Origin: Desulfocapsa sulfexigens
Lineage (GTDB): Bacteria; Desulfobacterota; Desulfobulbia; Desulfobulbales; Desulfocapsaceae
Length of the DNA: 5,027 nt
NCBI GenBank assembly: GCA_015661935.1
Contig: DQVD01000018.1
Location: forward strand, 1 to 5,027
Reading direction: 5' to 3'
Positions 1 through 5,027 of the stretch are shown here, piece by piece (the first letter of the stretch is position 1; each line of letters starts with the position of its first letter). The translations under genes and the position numbers were made by a program. Below the pieces are notes generated by a model. The model did no database searches. It was given only the letters and a program-made list of their open reading frames with translations, and had not been told where the DNA came from.

Positions 1-638
1 ATCATCTCACCTGCTTTGCGGTGAAGAGTTGTTCAAATATTGCTGTTTTGTCCCTTTTTGCAAACCTTGGCGGGGGCGCTGATATTGTCTCTGGTGGCGA
101 ATTGTTTCGGGCACTTCAGGCTGGAGTGGATGCAAAAGCCATTAAGGCGGAGCTGAGTGGCCTTGAGGTAACGCTGATTTTTGATCCGGGCCGGGTTATT
201 GTCGGAAATGCTGGTATCATGGTTACTGAGGTGCAGTACACTAAAACCAACCGCGGCGGCGAAAAAGAGAAGCATTTTGTAGTGGTTGATGCTGGTATGA
301 ATGATCTCACCCGTCCCAGTTTGTATGGCGCTTATCATGCCATTCAGCCACTAAAGGAAGATAAGGATGTTTTTCAGGTTGTGGATATTGTCGGTCCAAT
401 TTGTGAAACTGGAGATTTTCTGGAAAAAGACATGAAATTTCCACGAGTTGAACAAGGTGATTTACTGGCGGTATTCAGTGCCGGTGCCTATGGTTTTACC
501 ATGGCCTCCAACTATAATTCCAGACCACGTGTTGCAGAAGTTATGGTAGCAGGTGATCAGTTTGAGCTTATACGTCAACGTGAAAACATGGAACAGTTGA
601 TTCAGGGTGAGTCTATTCCTGAATTTGTGGAGAAATAA
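1..638 (+). CDS. lysA: Diaminopimelate decarboxylase LysA, 5' partial, with apparent in-frame internal deletion
   Basis: LysA is a PLP enzyme that decarboxylates meso-DAP to L-lysine in the cytoplasm. The frame is open from the left edge (first whole codon at 3), so the true start lies outside; the GTG at 21 is the valine of the PLP-lysine motif FAVK, not a start. Seen: HLTCFAVKSCSN with the Schiff-base lysine at 24-26, then LGGGADIVSGGELFRALQAGVDA, then directly IKAELSGLEVTLIFDPGR, GPICETGDF (active-site Cys at about 402-404) and GAYGFTMASNYNSRPRVAEV. Spacing after DPGR is normal for the family. Between VDA and IKAEL, however, the barrel segments YSGVGK, RVNP, HIGSQ and the GGG phosphate loop are all absent, about 175 residues by comparison with characterised LysA proteins. 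The family EPGR motif is DPGR here. As read, the product should be inactive. It could be a pseudogene, or an assembly collapse of an intact gene. Gene identity is certain; the deletion is strongly supported. Confidence 0.93.
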   Translation, partial: HLTCFAVKSCSNIAVLSLFANLGGGADIVSGGELFRALQAGVDAKAIKAELSGLEVTLIFDPGRVIVGNAGIMVTEVQYTKTNRGGEKEKHFVVVDAGMNDLTRPSLYGAYHAIQPLKEDKDVFQVVDIVGPICETGDFLEKDMKFPRVEQGDLLAVFSAGAYGFTMASNYNSRPRVAEVMVAGDQFELIRQRENMEQLIQGESIPEFVEK

Positions 639-639
639 G

Positions 640-1482
640 ATGGCTATTGAATTTCCTGTACCATTTGCAAAAATGAGTGGTACGGGTAACGATTTTATTG
701 TTATTGATCACCGTAGGCCTTTGGTGCCGGGCGATGAACAGCCTGATTTTGTCAGTAAAGTGTGTCGTCGTATGTTTTCCGTCGGTGCCGATGGGGTGAT
801 CTTTATTGAAGCCTCCGAAAAGGCGGACTTCAGCTGGCAATTCTATAATGGTGATGGCTCAGTTGCAGAGATGTGCGGTAATGGTGCCAGATGTGCCGCC
901 CGTTTTGCCCATGCTAAAGGATTTGCCGGGAAAAAGATGTCTTTTGAAACGCTGGCTGGAATCATTGAAGCTGAAGTACTTGATGATGGCGAAGAAGTAA
1001 GCCTGCGTATGACTTCTCCCTTTGATTATCGTACAGACCTTGCAGTCGATCTTGATGGCACAACACACGAAATATTGTTTATGAATTCAGGTGTTCCTCA
1101 CGCAGTGCTTTTTATGGATGAAGGAGCAGATATACCAGTAAGAAGATGGGGTCATGATATCCGGTTTCACGAGATGTTCCAGCCGGCAGGAACAAATGTA
1201 AACTTTGTTCAGGTTTTGGATGATGGTGGTATTCGGGTACGTACCTATGAACGCGGCGTGGAAGATGAAACCAGAGCCTGCGGGATAGGAGCAGTGGCAG
1301 GTGCAATTTTTGCAGCTGCCAGTACCAAAGTTGATTCCCCGGTAACAGTTACCACCTCCGGTGGAGAAAAACTGACCATTGTTTTTGATTTACAGGAAGA
1401 TGGAACTGCAGAAAGTGTGTATCTGCAGGGTCCAGCACGAATCATATACATAGGCCAGTTAACGGCTGAAGCATTGAAATAA
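640..1482 (+). CDS. dapF: Diaminopimelate epimerase DapF
   Basis: DapF interconverts LL-DAP and meso-DAP by a cofactor-free two-cysteine mechanism, supplying meso-DAP for peptidoglycan and for LysA. The 280-residue product has the usual family length. The N-terminal half opens with FAKMSGTGNDFIVID (about 9-23) and holds the first active-site motif EMCGNGARC (Cys79). The C-terminal half holds GTNVNFV (184-190), YERGVEDETRACG (second catalytic Cys214) and GIGAVAG. The start at ATG 640 is chosen because GGAG at 629-632 sits seven bases upstream and homology begins within a few residues. A GTG at 607 in the same frame would add 11 unrelated residues inside lysA. The gene follows the lysA stop by one base, so the two are probably translationally coupled. 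One oddity is that the residue two after Cys214, normally Ser or Thr (ACGSG/ACGTG), is Ile216. Confidence 0.97.
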   Translation: MAIEFPVPFAKMSGTGNDFIVIDHRRPLVPGDEQPDFVSKVCRRMFSVGADGVIFIEASEKADFSWQFYNGDGSVAEMCGNGARCAARFAHAKGFAGKKMSFETLAGIIEAEVLDDGEEVSLRMTSPFDYRTDLAVDLDGTTHEILFMNSGVPHAVLFMDEGADIPVRRWGHDIRFHEMFQPAGTNVNFVQVLDDGGIRVRTYERGVEDETRACGIGAVAGAIFAAASTKVDSPVTVTTSGGEKLTIVFDLQEDGTAESVYLQGPARIIYIGQLTAEALK

Positions 1483-1570
1483 ACAGGATGAAGAAAGAAG
1501 GTCGAAGGCGGATTACATACATTTCGTCCCCGTTCCTAACCTTTAGACTTCAGTATATTCAGGAGAAATC
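1483..1570. other. 88-base dapF-dapA gap
   Basis: This is the largest gap inside the otherwise tight lysA-dapB run. It contains a weak imperfect inverted repeat (GAAG at 1490-1493 and AGGT at 1499-1502, against ACCT at 1539-1542 and CTTC at 1548-1551) and the dapA ribosome-binding site AGGAG at 1561-1565. A 28-codon frame from ATG 1488 runs through the gap and ends at TGA 1572-1574, overlapping the dapA ATG. I see no convincing promoter, terminator or lysine riboswitch core in it. Confidence 0.5.
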
Positions 1571-2452
1571 ATGAAAAAGTATCACGGCGCCATTGTTGCA
1601 ATTGTTACCCCCTTTATCAACGATGAAATTGATGAGCAGGGATTGATTGATCTGATTAATTTCCAGATTGAAAATGGAACCCACGGAATCGTTCCCTGTG
1701 GAACCACTGGAGAGTCGGCAACTGTTAGTTTTGAAGACCATAAACGGATTATAGAGCTTACTGTTAAAACAGTCGATGGCCGTGTTCCTGTTATCGCTGG
1801 AACAGGAGCTAATTCCACAGCAGAATCCATAGATCTTGCAAATAGTGCAAAGGCAAGCGGAGCTGATGCAACACTTTCTGTTGTTCCCTATTACAATAAA
1901 CCCAGCCAGGAAGGCCTGTATCAGCATTTTAAGGCGATTACAGAAGCTGTGGATATTCCGGTCATTCTCTACAATGTGCCCAGCCGAACGGTTACCAATA
2001 TGCTTCCCGAGACCGTTGCCCGTCTTGCAAAATTTGATAATATCATCGGTATAAAAGAGGCCACCGCTTCTCTGCAGCAGATCACAGAAGTGATTCGCCA
2101 GTGTCCGGATGATTTTATCGTGCTGTCCGGTGATGATTTTACCTGCATGCCCACAATTTTTATCGGTGGAAAAGGGGTCGTTTCTGTTACATCCAATGTC
2201 CATCCGCGTGGTATGGCAGATCTTATGGAGGCAGCCCTTGCAGGAGATATTAAAAAGGCCAATGAAATTCATTACAGTCTCTATCCTTTGATGACATCCA
2301 TGTTCGCAGCTCCCAACCCTGTTCCTGCCAAAAAAGGTGTGGAGTTAATGGGTAAAATCAAGAGTGGTCTGCCGCGTCTGCCGTTAACTGAGATTGATGA
2401 TAAGGCTCTTGATATACTTACAGGAGCTATGAAGGAAGCAGGTTTGTTGTAG
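1571..2452 (+). CDS. dapA: 4-hydroxy-tetrahydrodipicolinate synthase DapA
   Basis: DapA condenses pyruvate with L-aspartate-4-semialdehyde, the committed step of DAP and lysine synthesis; it is a cytoplasmic TIM barrel of the DHDPS/NAL family. The 293-residue length is typical (E. coli 292). Visible residues include GTTGES with Thr45/Thr46, Tyr108 in PYYNKP, Tyr134 in LYNVPSRT (proton relay), Arg139 for the aldehyde substrate's carboxylate, and the Schiff-base Lys162 in GIKEAT. The start ATG 1571 has AGGAG five bases upstream. Residues matching the E. coli lysine-inhibition site are mostly present: His57, Asn81, Glu85 and Tyr107. The equivalent of E. coli His53 is Phe54. Feedback control by lysine is therefore possible but cannot be read from sequence. 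dapB follows after 22 bases. Confidence 0.98.
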   Translation: MKKYHGAIVAIVTPFINDEIDEQGLIDLINFQIENGTHGIVPCGTTGESATVSFEDHKRIIELTVKTVDGRVPVIAGTGANSTAESIDLANSAKASGADATLSVVPYYNKPSQEGLYQHFKAITEAVDIPVILYNVPSRTVTNMLPETVARLAKFDNIIGIKEATASLQQITEVIRQCPDDFIVLSGDDFTCMPTIFIGGKGVVSVTSNVHPRGMADLMEAALAGDIKKANEIHYSLYPLMTSMFAAPNPVPAKKGVELMGKIKSGLPRLPLTEIDDKALDILTGAMKEAGLL

Positions 2453-2474
2453 AAGAAATTAGAAGGAAATTATT

Positions 2475-3284
2475 ATGATTAATGTAATTGTTGCAGGCGC
2501 CGCCGGAAGAATGGGGCAGCGCATAGGATATATGGTGTCCCAACATCCTGAGCTTAACTATGCCGCAGCCTTTGTGGCAGCAGGCAGCCCTGCAATAGGG
2601 CGTGATCCAGGTGAAATTGGCGGTTGGGGAAGTGCTGGAGTGACGATTGAAGAAGGACTCGAAGCTGTGATTGATAAAGGTGATGTTATCATTGATTTCA
2701 CCTTTCATGCAGCGACCATGGGTTTTGCCAAAATTGCTGCTGCCCACAAAACAGCTATGGTTATTGGTACCACTGGACTTTCCGCTGAAAATCTTGATGA
2801 ATTACAAACTCTCAGTGCTGATTTCCCCTGTGTACAGGCGCCGAATATGGCAGTTGGTGTCAATGTTCTTTTTAAACTGGCTGCAAAAACAGCATCCATA
2901 CTTGGTGATGACTATAATATCGAAATTGTAGAGCTTCACCATAACAAGAAAAAAGATGCACCTTCAGGTACTGCCCTGAAGCTTGCAGAAATGGCTGCCT
3001 CGGGTGTCAACAGGAATCTGACCGAAGTTGGAGTCTACGAGCGTAACGGAATAATAGGCGAGCGTACCGTGGAAGAGATTGGTGTACAAACTGTCCGTGG
3101 TGGTGATATCGTGGGCGAGCATACCATTTATTTCTGTGGTCCCGGTGAGCGTATCGAGATCACTCACCGTGCCCATAGCCGTGATAATTTTGCCCAGGGA
3201 GCGTCCAAAGCTGCAGCATGGGTTGCAGGAAAAGAGCCTGGGCTTTATACAATGTTTGATGTTCTGGGGCTTCAGGATCTGTAG
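2475..3284 (+). CDS. dapB: 4-hydroxy-tetrahydrodipicolinate reductase DapB
   Basis: DapB reduces the DapA product to tetrahydrodipicolinate with NAD(P)H in the cytoplasm. The product is 269 residues, close to the usual 265-275. An N-terminal Rossmann fold starts at once with INVIVAGAAGRMG (2-14). It continues through VIIDFTF (71-77) and GTTGLS (98-103), which line the cofactor pocket. The C-terminal substrate domain carries the family signature ELHHNKKKDAPSGTA (153-167), where His155 and Lys159 correspond to catalytic His159 and Lys163 of E. coli. GGDIVGEHTIYFCGPGERIEITHRAHSRDNFAQGA near the end is also standard. ATG 2475 is preceded by AAGGA at 2463-2467 with seven bases spacing. The TAG stop is followed after one codon by the in-frame TTG start of folK. 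Confidence 0.98.
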   Translation: MINVIVAGAAGRMGQRIGYMVSQHPELNYAAAFVAAGSPAIGRDPGEIGGWGSAGVTIEEGLEAVIDKGDVIIDFTFHAATMGFAKIAAAHKTAMVIGTTGLSAENLDELQTLSADFPCVQAPNMAVGVNVLFKLAAKTASILGDDYNIEIVELHHNKKKDAPSGTALKLAEMAASGVNRNLTEVGVYERNGIIGERTVEEIGVQTVRGGDIVGEHTIYFCGPGERIEITHRAHSRDNFAQGASKAAAWVAGKEPGLYTMFDVLGLQDL

Positions 3285-3287
3285 AGA

Positions 3288-3821
3288 TTGAGCAGTCAAA
3301 ACAGCGTATGGGTGGCTCTTGGCTCAAACCTTGGTGACAGTCATCGTATTTTACAGAAGGCCTGGTATGATCTGGGAGAGGATAAAGAGATAAACCTTGT
3401 TATCCTTTCCCGTCCTTATGTTACAGAACCCGTGGGAATGGAGAGTGAAAATCTGTTCCTGAATGCTGTGGGTATTCTAAAAACAGGCTATGCTCCAGAG
3501 CAATTACTTGGTCTACTGCAACAAGTGGAGAAGGGCTTTGGGCGTGTTCATAAAACAGGACAAAACGGCTATCAGGATCGCCTGCTGGACTTGGATATCC
3601 TCTACTATGAGGATTATATCTTAAATACTGAAAATCTGCTGTTACCCCATCCCCATATAGCAGAAAGGCTTTTTGTTCTGGCTCCGCTTGTTGAAGTCGA
3701 TCCGCTTCATTGCGACCCGTGCACTGGTGAAACTGCAGAGGCTATGCATCAGAAACTCCTGCAGCGAATGACAGATGGAAAGGAAGCTTTCCAGGAGATC
3801 AAACATCAGACCTGGATCTGA
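3288..3821 (+). CDS. folK: 2-amino-4-hydroxy-6-hydroxymethyldihydropteridine pyrophosphokinase FolK (HPPK)
   Basis: FolK transfers pyrophosphate from ATP to 6-hydroxymethyl-7,8-dihydropterin in folate synthesis. The 177-residue protein shows the HPPK order: VWVALGSNLGD (7-17), SRPYVTEPVG (41-50), LFLNAVG (56-62), EKGFGRVHK (81-89), the Mg-binding DRLLDLDIL with Asp101 and Asp103, then LLPHPHIAERLFVLAPLVEVDP (118-139). Arg98 matches E. coli Arg92. The C-terminal 35 or so residues are variable in this family. The best start is TTG 3288: the frame closes upstream at the dapB TAG (3282-3284), and no ATG occurs in frame before the first beta strand. AGGA at 3274-3277 is ten bases upstream. The rare start and the three-base gap suggest dependence on ribosomes finishing dapB. 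No other folate gene lies in the window. Confidence 0.95.
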   Translation: MSSQNSVWVALGSNLGDSHRILQKAWYDLGEDKEINLVILSRPYVTEPVGMESENLFLNAVGILKTGYAPEQLLGLLQQVEKGFGRVHKTGQNGYQDRLLDLDILYYEDYILNTENLLLPHPHIAERLFVLAPLVEVDPLHCDPCTGETAEAMHQKLLQRMTDGKEAFQEIKHQTWI

Positions 3822-3829
3822 ATACTTAC

Positions 3830-3859
3830 TCGACTTTTACCAAAAATTGATATTATACT
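3830..3859 (+). promoter_or_regulatory. Putative sigma70-type promoter before the YHS-like gene
   Basis: A -10 match TATACT at 3854-3859 (5 of 6 to TATAAT) lies 18 bases after TCGACT at 3830-3835 (4 of 6 to TTGACA). The region is AT-rich and lies in the only break between folK and the downstream pair. Transcription would begin about 7 bases past the -10, which is at or next to the GTG at 3866, so the mRNA might be leaderless. This is pattern matching only. Confidence 0.4.
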
Positions 3860-3865
3860 ATTGTT

Positions 3866-4153
3866 GTGGGTCCAATAAAACTTATCGTCATAGCTATTCT
3901 CCTGTACCTTGGTTACAGATTACTGATTAGTGACTGGAGAAAAAAACAGAATAAGAAAGCAGATAATTCTGCCCGTGATATAAAGGATGACGGGACAGTT
4001 GAAGATGTGCTGGTCGAAGACCCGATCTGTCACAAACTGGTTCCCAGGCAACAGGCCATTCGCTTGAAATCAATAGAAACAGACAAAATTATATATTTCT
4101 GCAGTGAAGAGTGCTGCAATCTATTTGTAAATCAAGAAGGAGAAAAAGAATGA
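3866..4153 (+). CDS. Small membrane-anchored protein with YHS/TRASH-like cysteine motif
   Basis: The 95-residue product has no assigned function. Residues 4-21 ([18 protein letters not shown]) form one hydrophobic segment followed by the basic patch DWRKKQNKK, so by the positive-inside rule the C-terminal part probably faces the cytoplasm. After an acidic linker (38-51), residues 52-88 read DPICHKLVP...[14 protein letters not shown], with Cys55, Cys79, Cys83 and Cys84. This resembles the DPxC...YFCSxxC pattern of YHS/TRASH domains, often linked to metal binding; metal binding here is inference. GTG 3866 is the only usual start after the in-frame TGA at 3848-3850, and no Shine-Dalgarno is visible. 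The stop overlaps the transaldolase start as ATGA (4150-4153), so the two are probably co-translated. Similar short TM-plus-cysteine proteins are annotated as hypothetical, PP0621-like or YHS-domain proteins. Confidence 0.8.
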   Translation: MGPIKLIVIAILLYLGYRLLISDWRKKQNKKADNSARDIKDDGTVEDVLVEDPICHKLVPRQQAIRLKSIETDKIIYFCSEECCNLFVNQEGEKE

Positions 4154-4794
4154 AGTTTTTTATAGATACCGCCAATCTCGAACAGATTAAAAAAGGCGTG
4201 GAAATGGGTATGGTCGATGGTGTGACCACTAATCCTTCACTTATTGCCAGAGAAGATAAGCCTTTTGAGCAGATCTTAAAAGAGATTGTGGAAGTTGTTG
4301 ATGGACCAATCAGTGCTGAAGTTGTAAGCCTTGAAGCGGAAGGCATGGTTGAGGAGGCAAAAGTACTTGCTGCCATGAGTGATAATATCGTGATCAAGAT
4401 TCCCATGATCATGGAGGGTATAAAAGCTGTTAAACGGCTGACTGAAATGGGAATCAAAACTAATGTAACGTTGGTATTTTCTGCTGCCCAGGCACTGCTT
4501 GCTGCAAAAGCCGGTGCTACTTATGTAAGCCCGTTTGTTGGTCGGCTTGATGATATTGGAACAAATGGAATGGATCTCATCAGCGAGATCATGTCGATAC
4601 TTCATAATTATGGATTCCAGACTGAAGTTATTGTGGCAAGTATCAGGAGTCCGCAGCATGTTATGGAATCTGCAGCAATCGGTGCAGATATTGCGACAAT
4701 TCCTCTAAAAGTAATTGAACAACTGGCAAAACATCCGCTCACCGATATTGGTATTGAGCAGTTTCTTGCTGATTGGGAAAAACGGAAGAAATAA
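4150..4794 (+). CDS. tal: Transaldolase, TalC/FSA-like small family
   Basis: Transaldolase moves a dihydroxyacetone unit between sugar phosphates in the non-oxidative pentose phosphate pathway. The 214-residue length fits the short TalC/MipB/FSA subfamily rather than the roughly 316-residue TalB. Seen: [13 protein letters not shown] with Asp6, [10 protein letters not shown] (24-33), Schiff-base Lys83 in [39 protein letters not shown] with Thr107, and VIVASIRSP (160-168). Two positions separate fructose-6-phosphate aldolase (Gln59 and Tyr131 in E. coli FSA) from transaldolase (Glu and Phe). Here they are Glu57 and Phe129, which favours transaldolase. ATG 4150 has AAGGAG at 4137-4142 with seven bases spacing; an ATG at 4111 in the same frame lies inside the upstream gene and is rejected. 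The ATGA overlap suggests coupling to the YHS-like gene. Confidence 0.96.
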   Translation: MKFFIDTANLEQIKKGVEMGMVDGVTTNPSLIAREDKPFEQILKEIVEVVDGPISAEVVSLEAEGMVEEAKVLAAMSDNIVIKIPMIMEGIKAVKRLTEMGIKTNVTLVFSAAQALLAAKAGATYVSPFVGRLDDIGTNGMDLISEIMSILHNYGFQTEVIVASIRSPQHVMESAAIGADIATIPLKVIEQLAKHPLTDIGIEQFLADWEKRKK

Positions 4795-4800
4795 AGTAGG

Positions 4801-4955
4801 TAAGGAAACTAAATAAACTGAACATAAATTAATTGACTTTTTTTTCGTATTCAAGCCGCGAGGCTGGAACATAACGGGTTATGTGACCAACGAGCAACGC
4901 AGAAGACGAAAAAAAAGACATTAATTTGTTCAGTTTATTTAGTGTACGTTCCTTA
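4801..4955. repeat. 155-base palindromic element, MITE-like
   Basis: The left arm (4801-4848) and right arm (4906-4955) are reverse complements over about 44 base pairs. The ends TAAGGAA and TTCCTTA match exactly. Next, 4808-4824 pairs fully with 4927-4943; the right arm has five extra bases, GTACG, at 4944-4948. The inner parts pair through AATTAAT and an eight-T run (4838-4845) against an eight-A run (4909-4916), ending in CGT/ACG. The centre (4849-4905) is GC-richer and holds a smaller palindrome ACATAAC-GG-GTTATGT (4869-4884) near the symmetry axis. TA at both tips fits a TA target duplication of the IS630/mariner type. No protein is encoded. It begins six bases after the transaldolase stop and, as RNA, would fold into one long hairpin that could also end or stabilise transcripts. 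Confidence 0.85.
4869..4884. repeat. Central 7-bp inverted repeat of the palindromic element
   Basis: ACATAAC (4869-4875) and GTTATGT (4878-4884) are perfect reverse complements separated by GG. They sit near the midpoint of the larger palindrome and would form the tip of its hairpin. Confidence 0.75.
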
Positions 4956-4970
4956 GTGGTGAGCTGAGGT

Positions 4971-5027
4971 ATGGGAAAAGTCGTCACAATTTTAACTGCG
5001 GTTGTCACTTCAATACTGATTATTGTG
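4971..5027 (+). CDS. N-terminus of an unidentified membrane or exported protein, 3' partial
   Basis: Only 19 codons are present: MGKVVTILTAVVTSILIIV. One lysine followed by a hydrophobic stretch suggests an N-terminal membrane anchor or uncleaved signal. Such starts are common in AsmA-like and other envelope proteins, but the fragment is too short to name a family. ATG 4971 is the first start after the in-frame TGA at 4965-4967. GGTGA at 4958-4962, eight bases upstream, is a plausible ribosome-binding site. This site lies just outside the palindromic element, which ends at 4955. Confidence 0.5.
   Translation, partial: MGKVVTILTAVVTSILIIV

Noticed and set aside
607..639. Upstream GTG start for dapF
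   Set aside because: It lies within lysA, adds residues unlike DapF N-termini, and ATG 640 has a good ribosome-binding site.
1531..1546. Similarity of CGTTCCT in the dapF-dapA gap to the right tip of the palindrome at 4947-4953
   Set aside because: Only seven bases match and there is no matching opposite arm, so it is probably chance.
1532..1559. Possible promoter with TATATT at 1554-1559 before dapA
   Set aside because: No acceptable -35 at the right spacing, and the transcript would begin inside the dapA ribosome-binding site.
1483..1570. Lysine riboswitch in the dapF-dapA gap
   Set aside because: The gap is far shorter than a lysine aptamer and lacks its conserved core.
1559..2272. 237-codon minus-strand frame opposite dapA, and other long antisense frames
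   Set aside because: They mirror clearly conserved + strand genes, have no recognisable domains, and are cysteine-rich or low-quality translations typical of antisense shadows.
4111..4149. Upstream ATG start for the transaldolase
   Set aside because: It lies inside the YHS-like gene; the family N-terminus MKFFIDTA begins exactly at ATG 4150 with a strong AAGGAG.
4801..4955. Integron attC site
   Set aside because: The tips (TAAGGAA/TTCCTTA) do not match the RYYYAAC/GTTRRRY core sites, and no integrase or cassette array is visible.

Overview
The window carries a lysine/diaminopimelate (DAP) biosynthesis operon followed by a folate gene, a small membrane-anchored cysteine-motif gene, a transaldolase, a large palindromic repeat, and the start of one more gene. 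All recognisable genes are on the + strand. The protein sequences (for example a LysA with HLTCFAVKSCSNIAVL rather than the enterobacterial form, and a TalC-type transaldolase) and the lysA-dapF-dapA-dapB order suggest a Gram-negative sulfate- or sulfur-metabolising deltaproteobacterium of the Desulfobulbales type. That assignment is an inference from family resemblance, not from a search.

Layout. Positions 1-638 hold the 3' part of lysA, which enters from the left edge. It appears to carry a large in-frame internal deletion: the PLP-lysine region is joined directly to the C-terminal domain. dapF (640-1482) follows after one base. An 88-base gap (1483-1570) precedes dapA (1571-2452), then dapB (2475-3284) and folK (3288-3821). 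folK starts three bases after the dapB stop and in the same frame. A possible promoter at 3830-3859 sits directly before a 95-residue gene (3866-4153) encoding one membrane segment and a YHS/TRASH-like cysteine motif. That gene overlaps the transaldolase gene (4150-4794) by ATGA.

Six bases after the transaldolase stop begins a 155-base near-perfect palindrome (4801-4955). It is flanked by TA on both sides and resembles a MITE or a large intergenic palindromic repeat. A new reading frame with a hydrophobic N-terminus starts at 4971 and runs off the right edge.

Function. DapA condenses aspartate semialdehyde with pyruvate, DapB reduces the product, DapF epimerises LL-DAP to meso-DAP, and LysA decarboxylates meso-DAP to lysine. 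The steps from tetrahydrodipicolinate to LL-DAP (dapL, or dapD/C/E) are not in the window. meso-DAP for peptidoglycan could still be made if those genes lie elsewhere. The final step to lysine is doubtful if the lysA deletion is real rather than an assembly artefact. The transaldolase and FolK belong to separate pathways and seem to be carried along with the cluster. The best leads for follow-up are the lysA deletion and the palindromic element. I saw no clear evidence of a new defence or mobile system with protein components.
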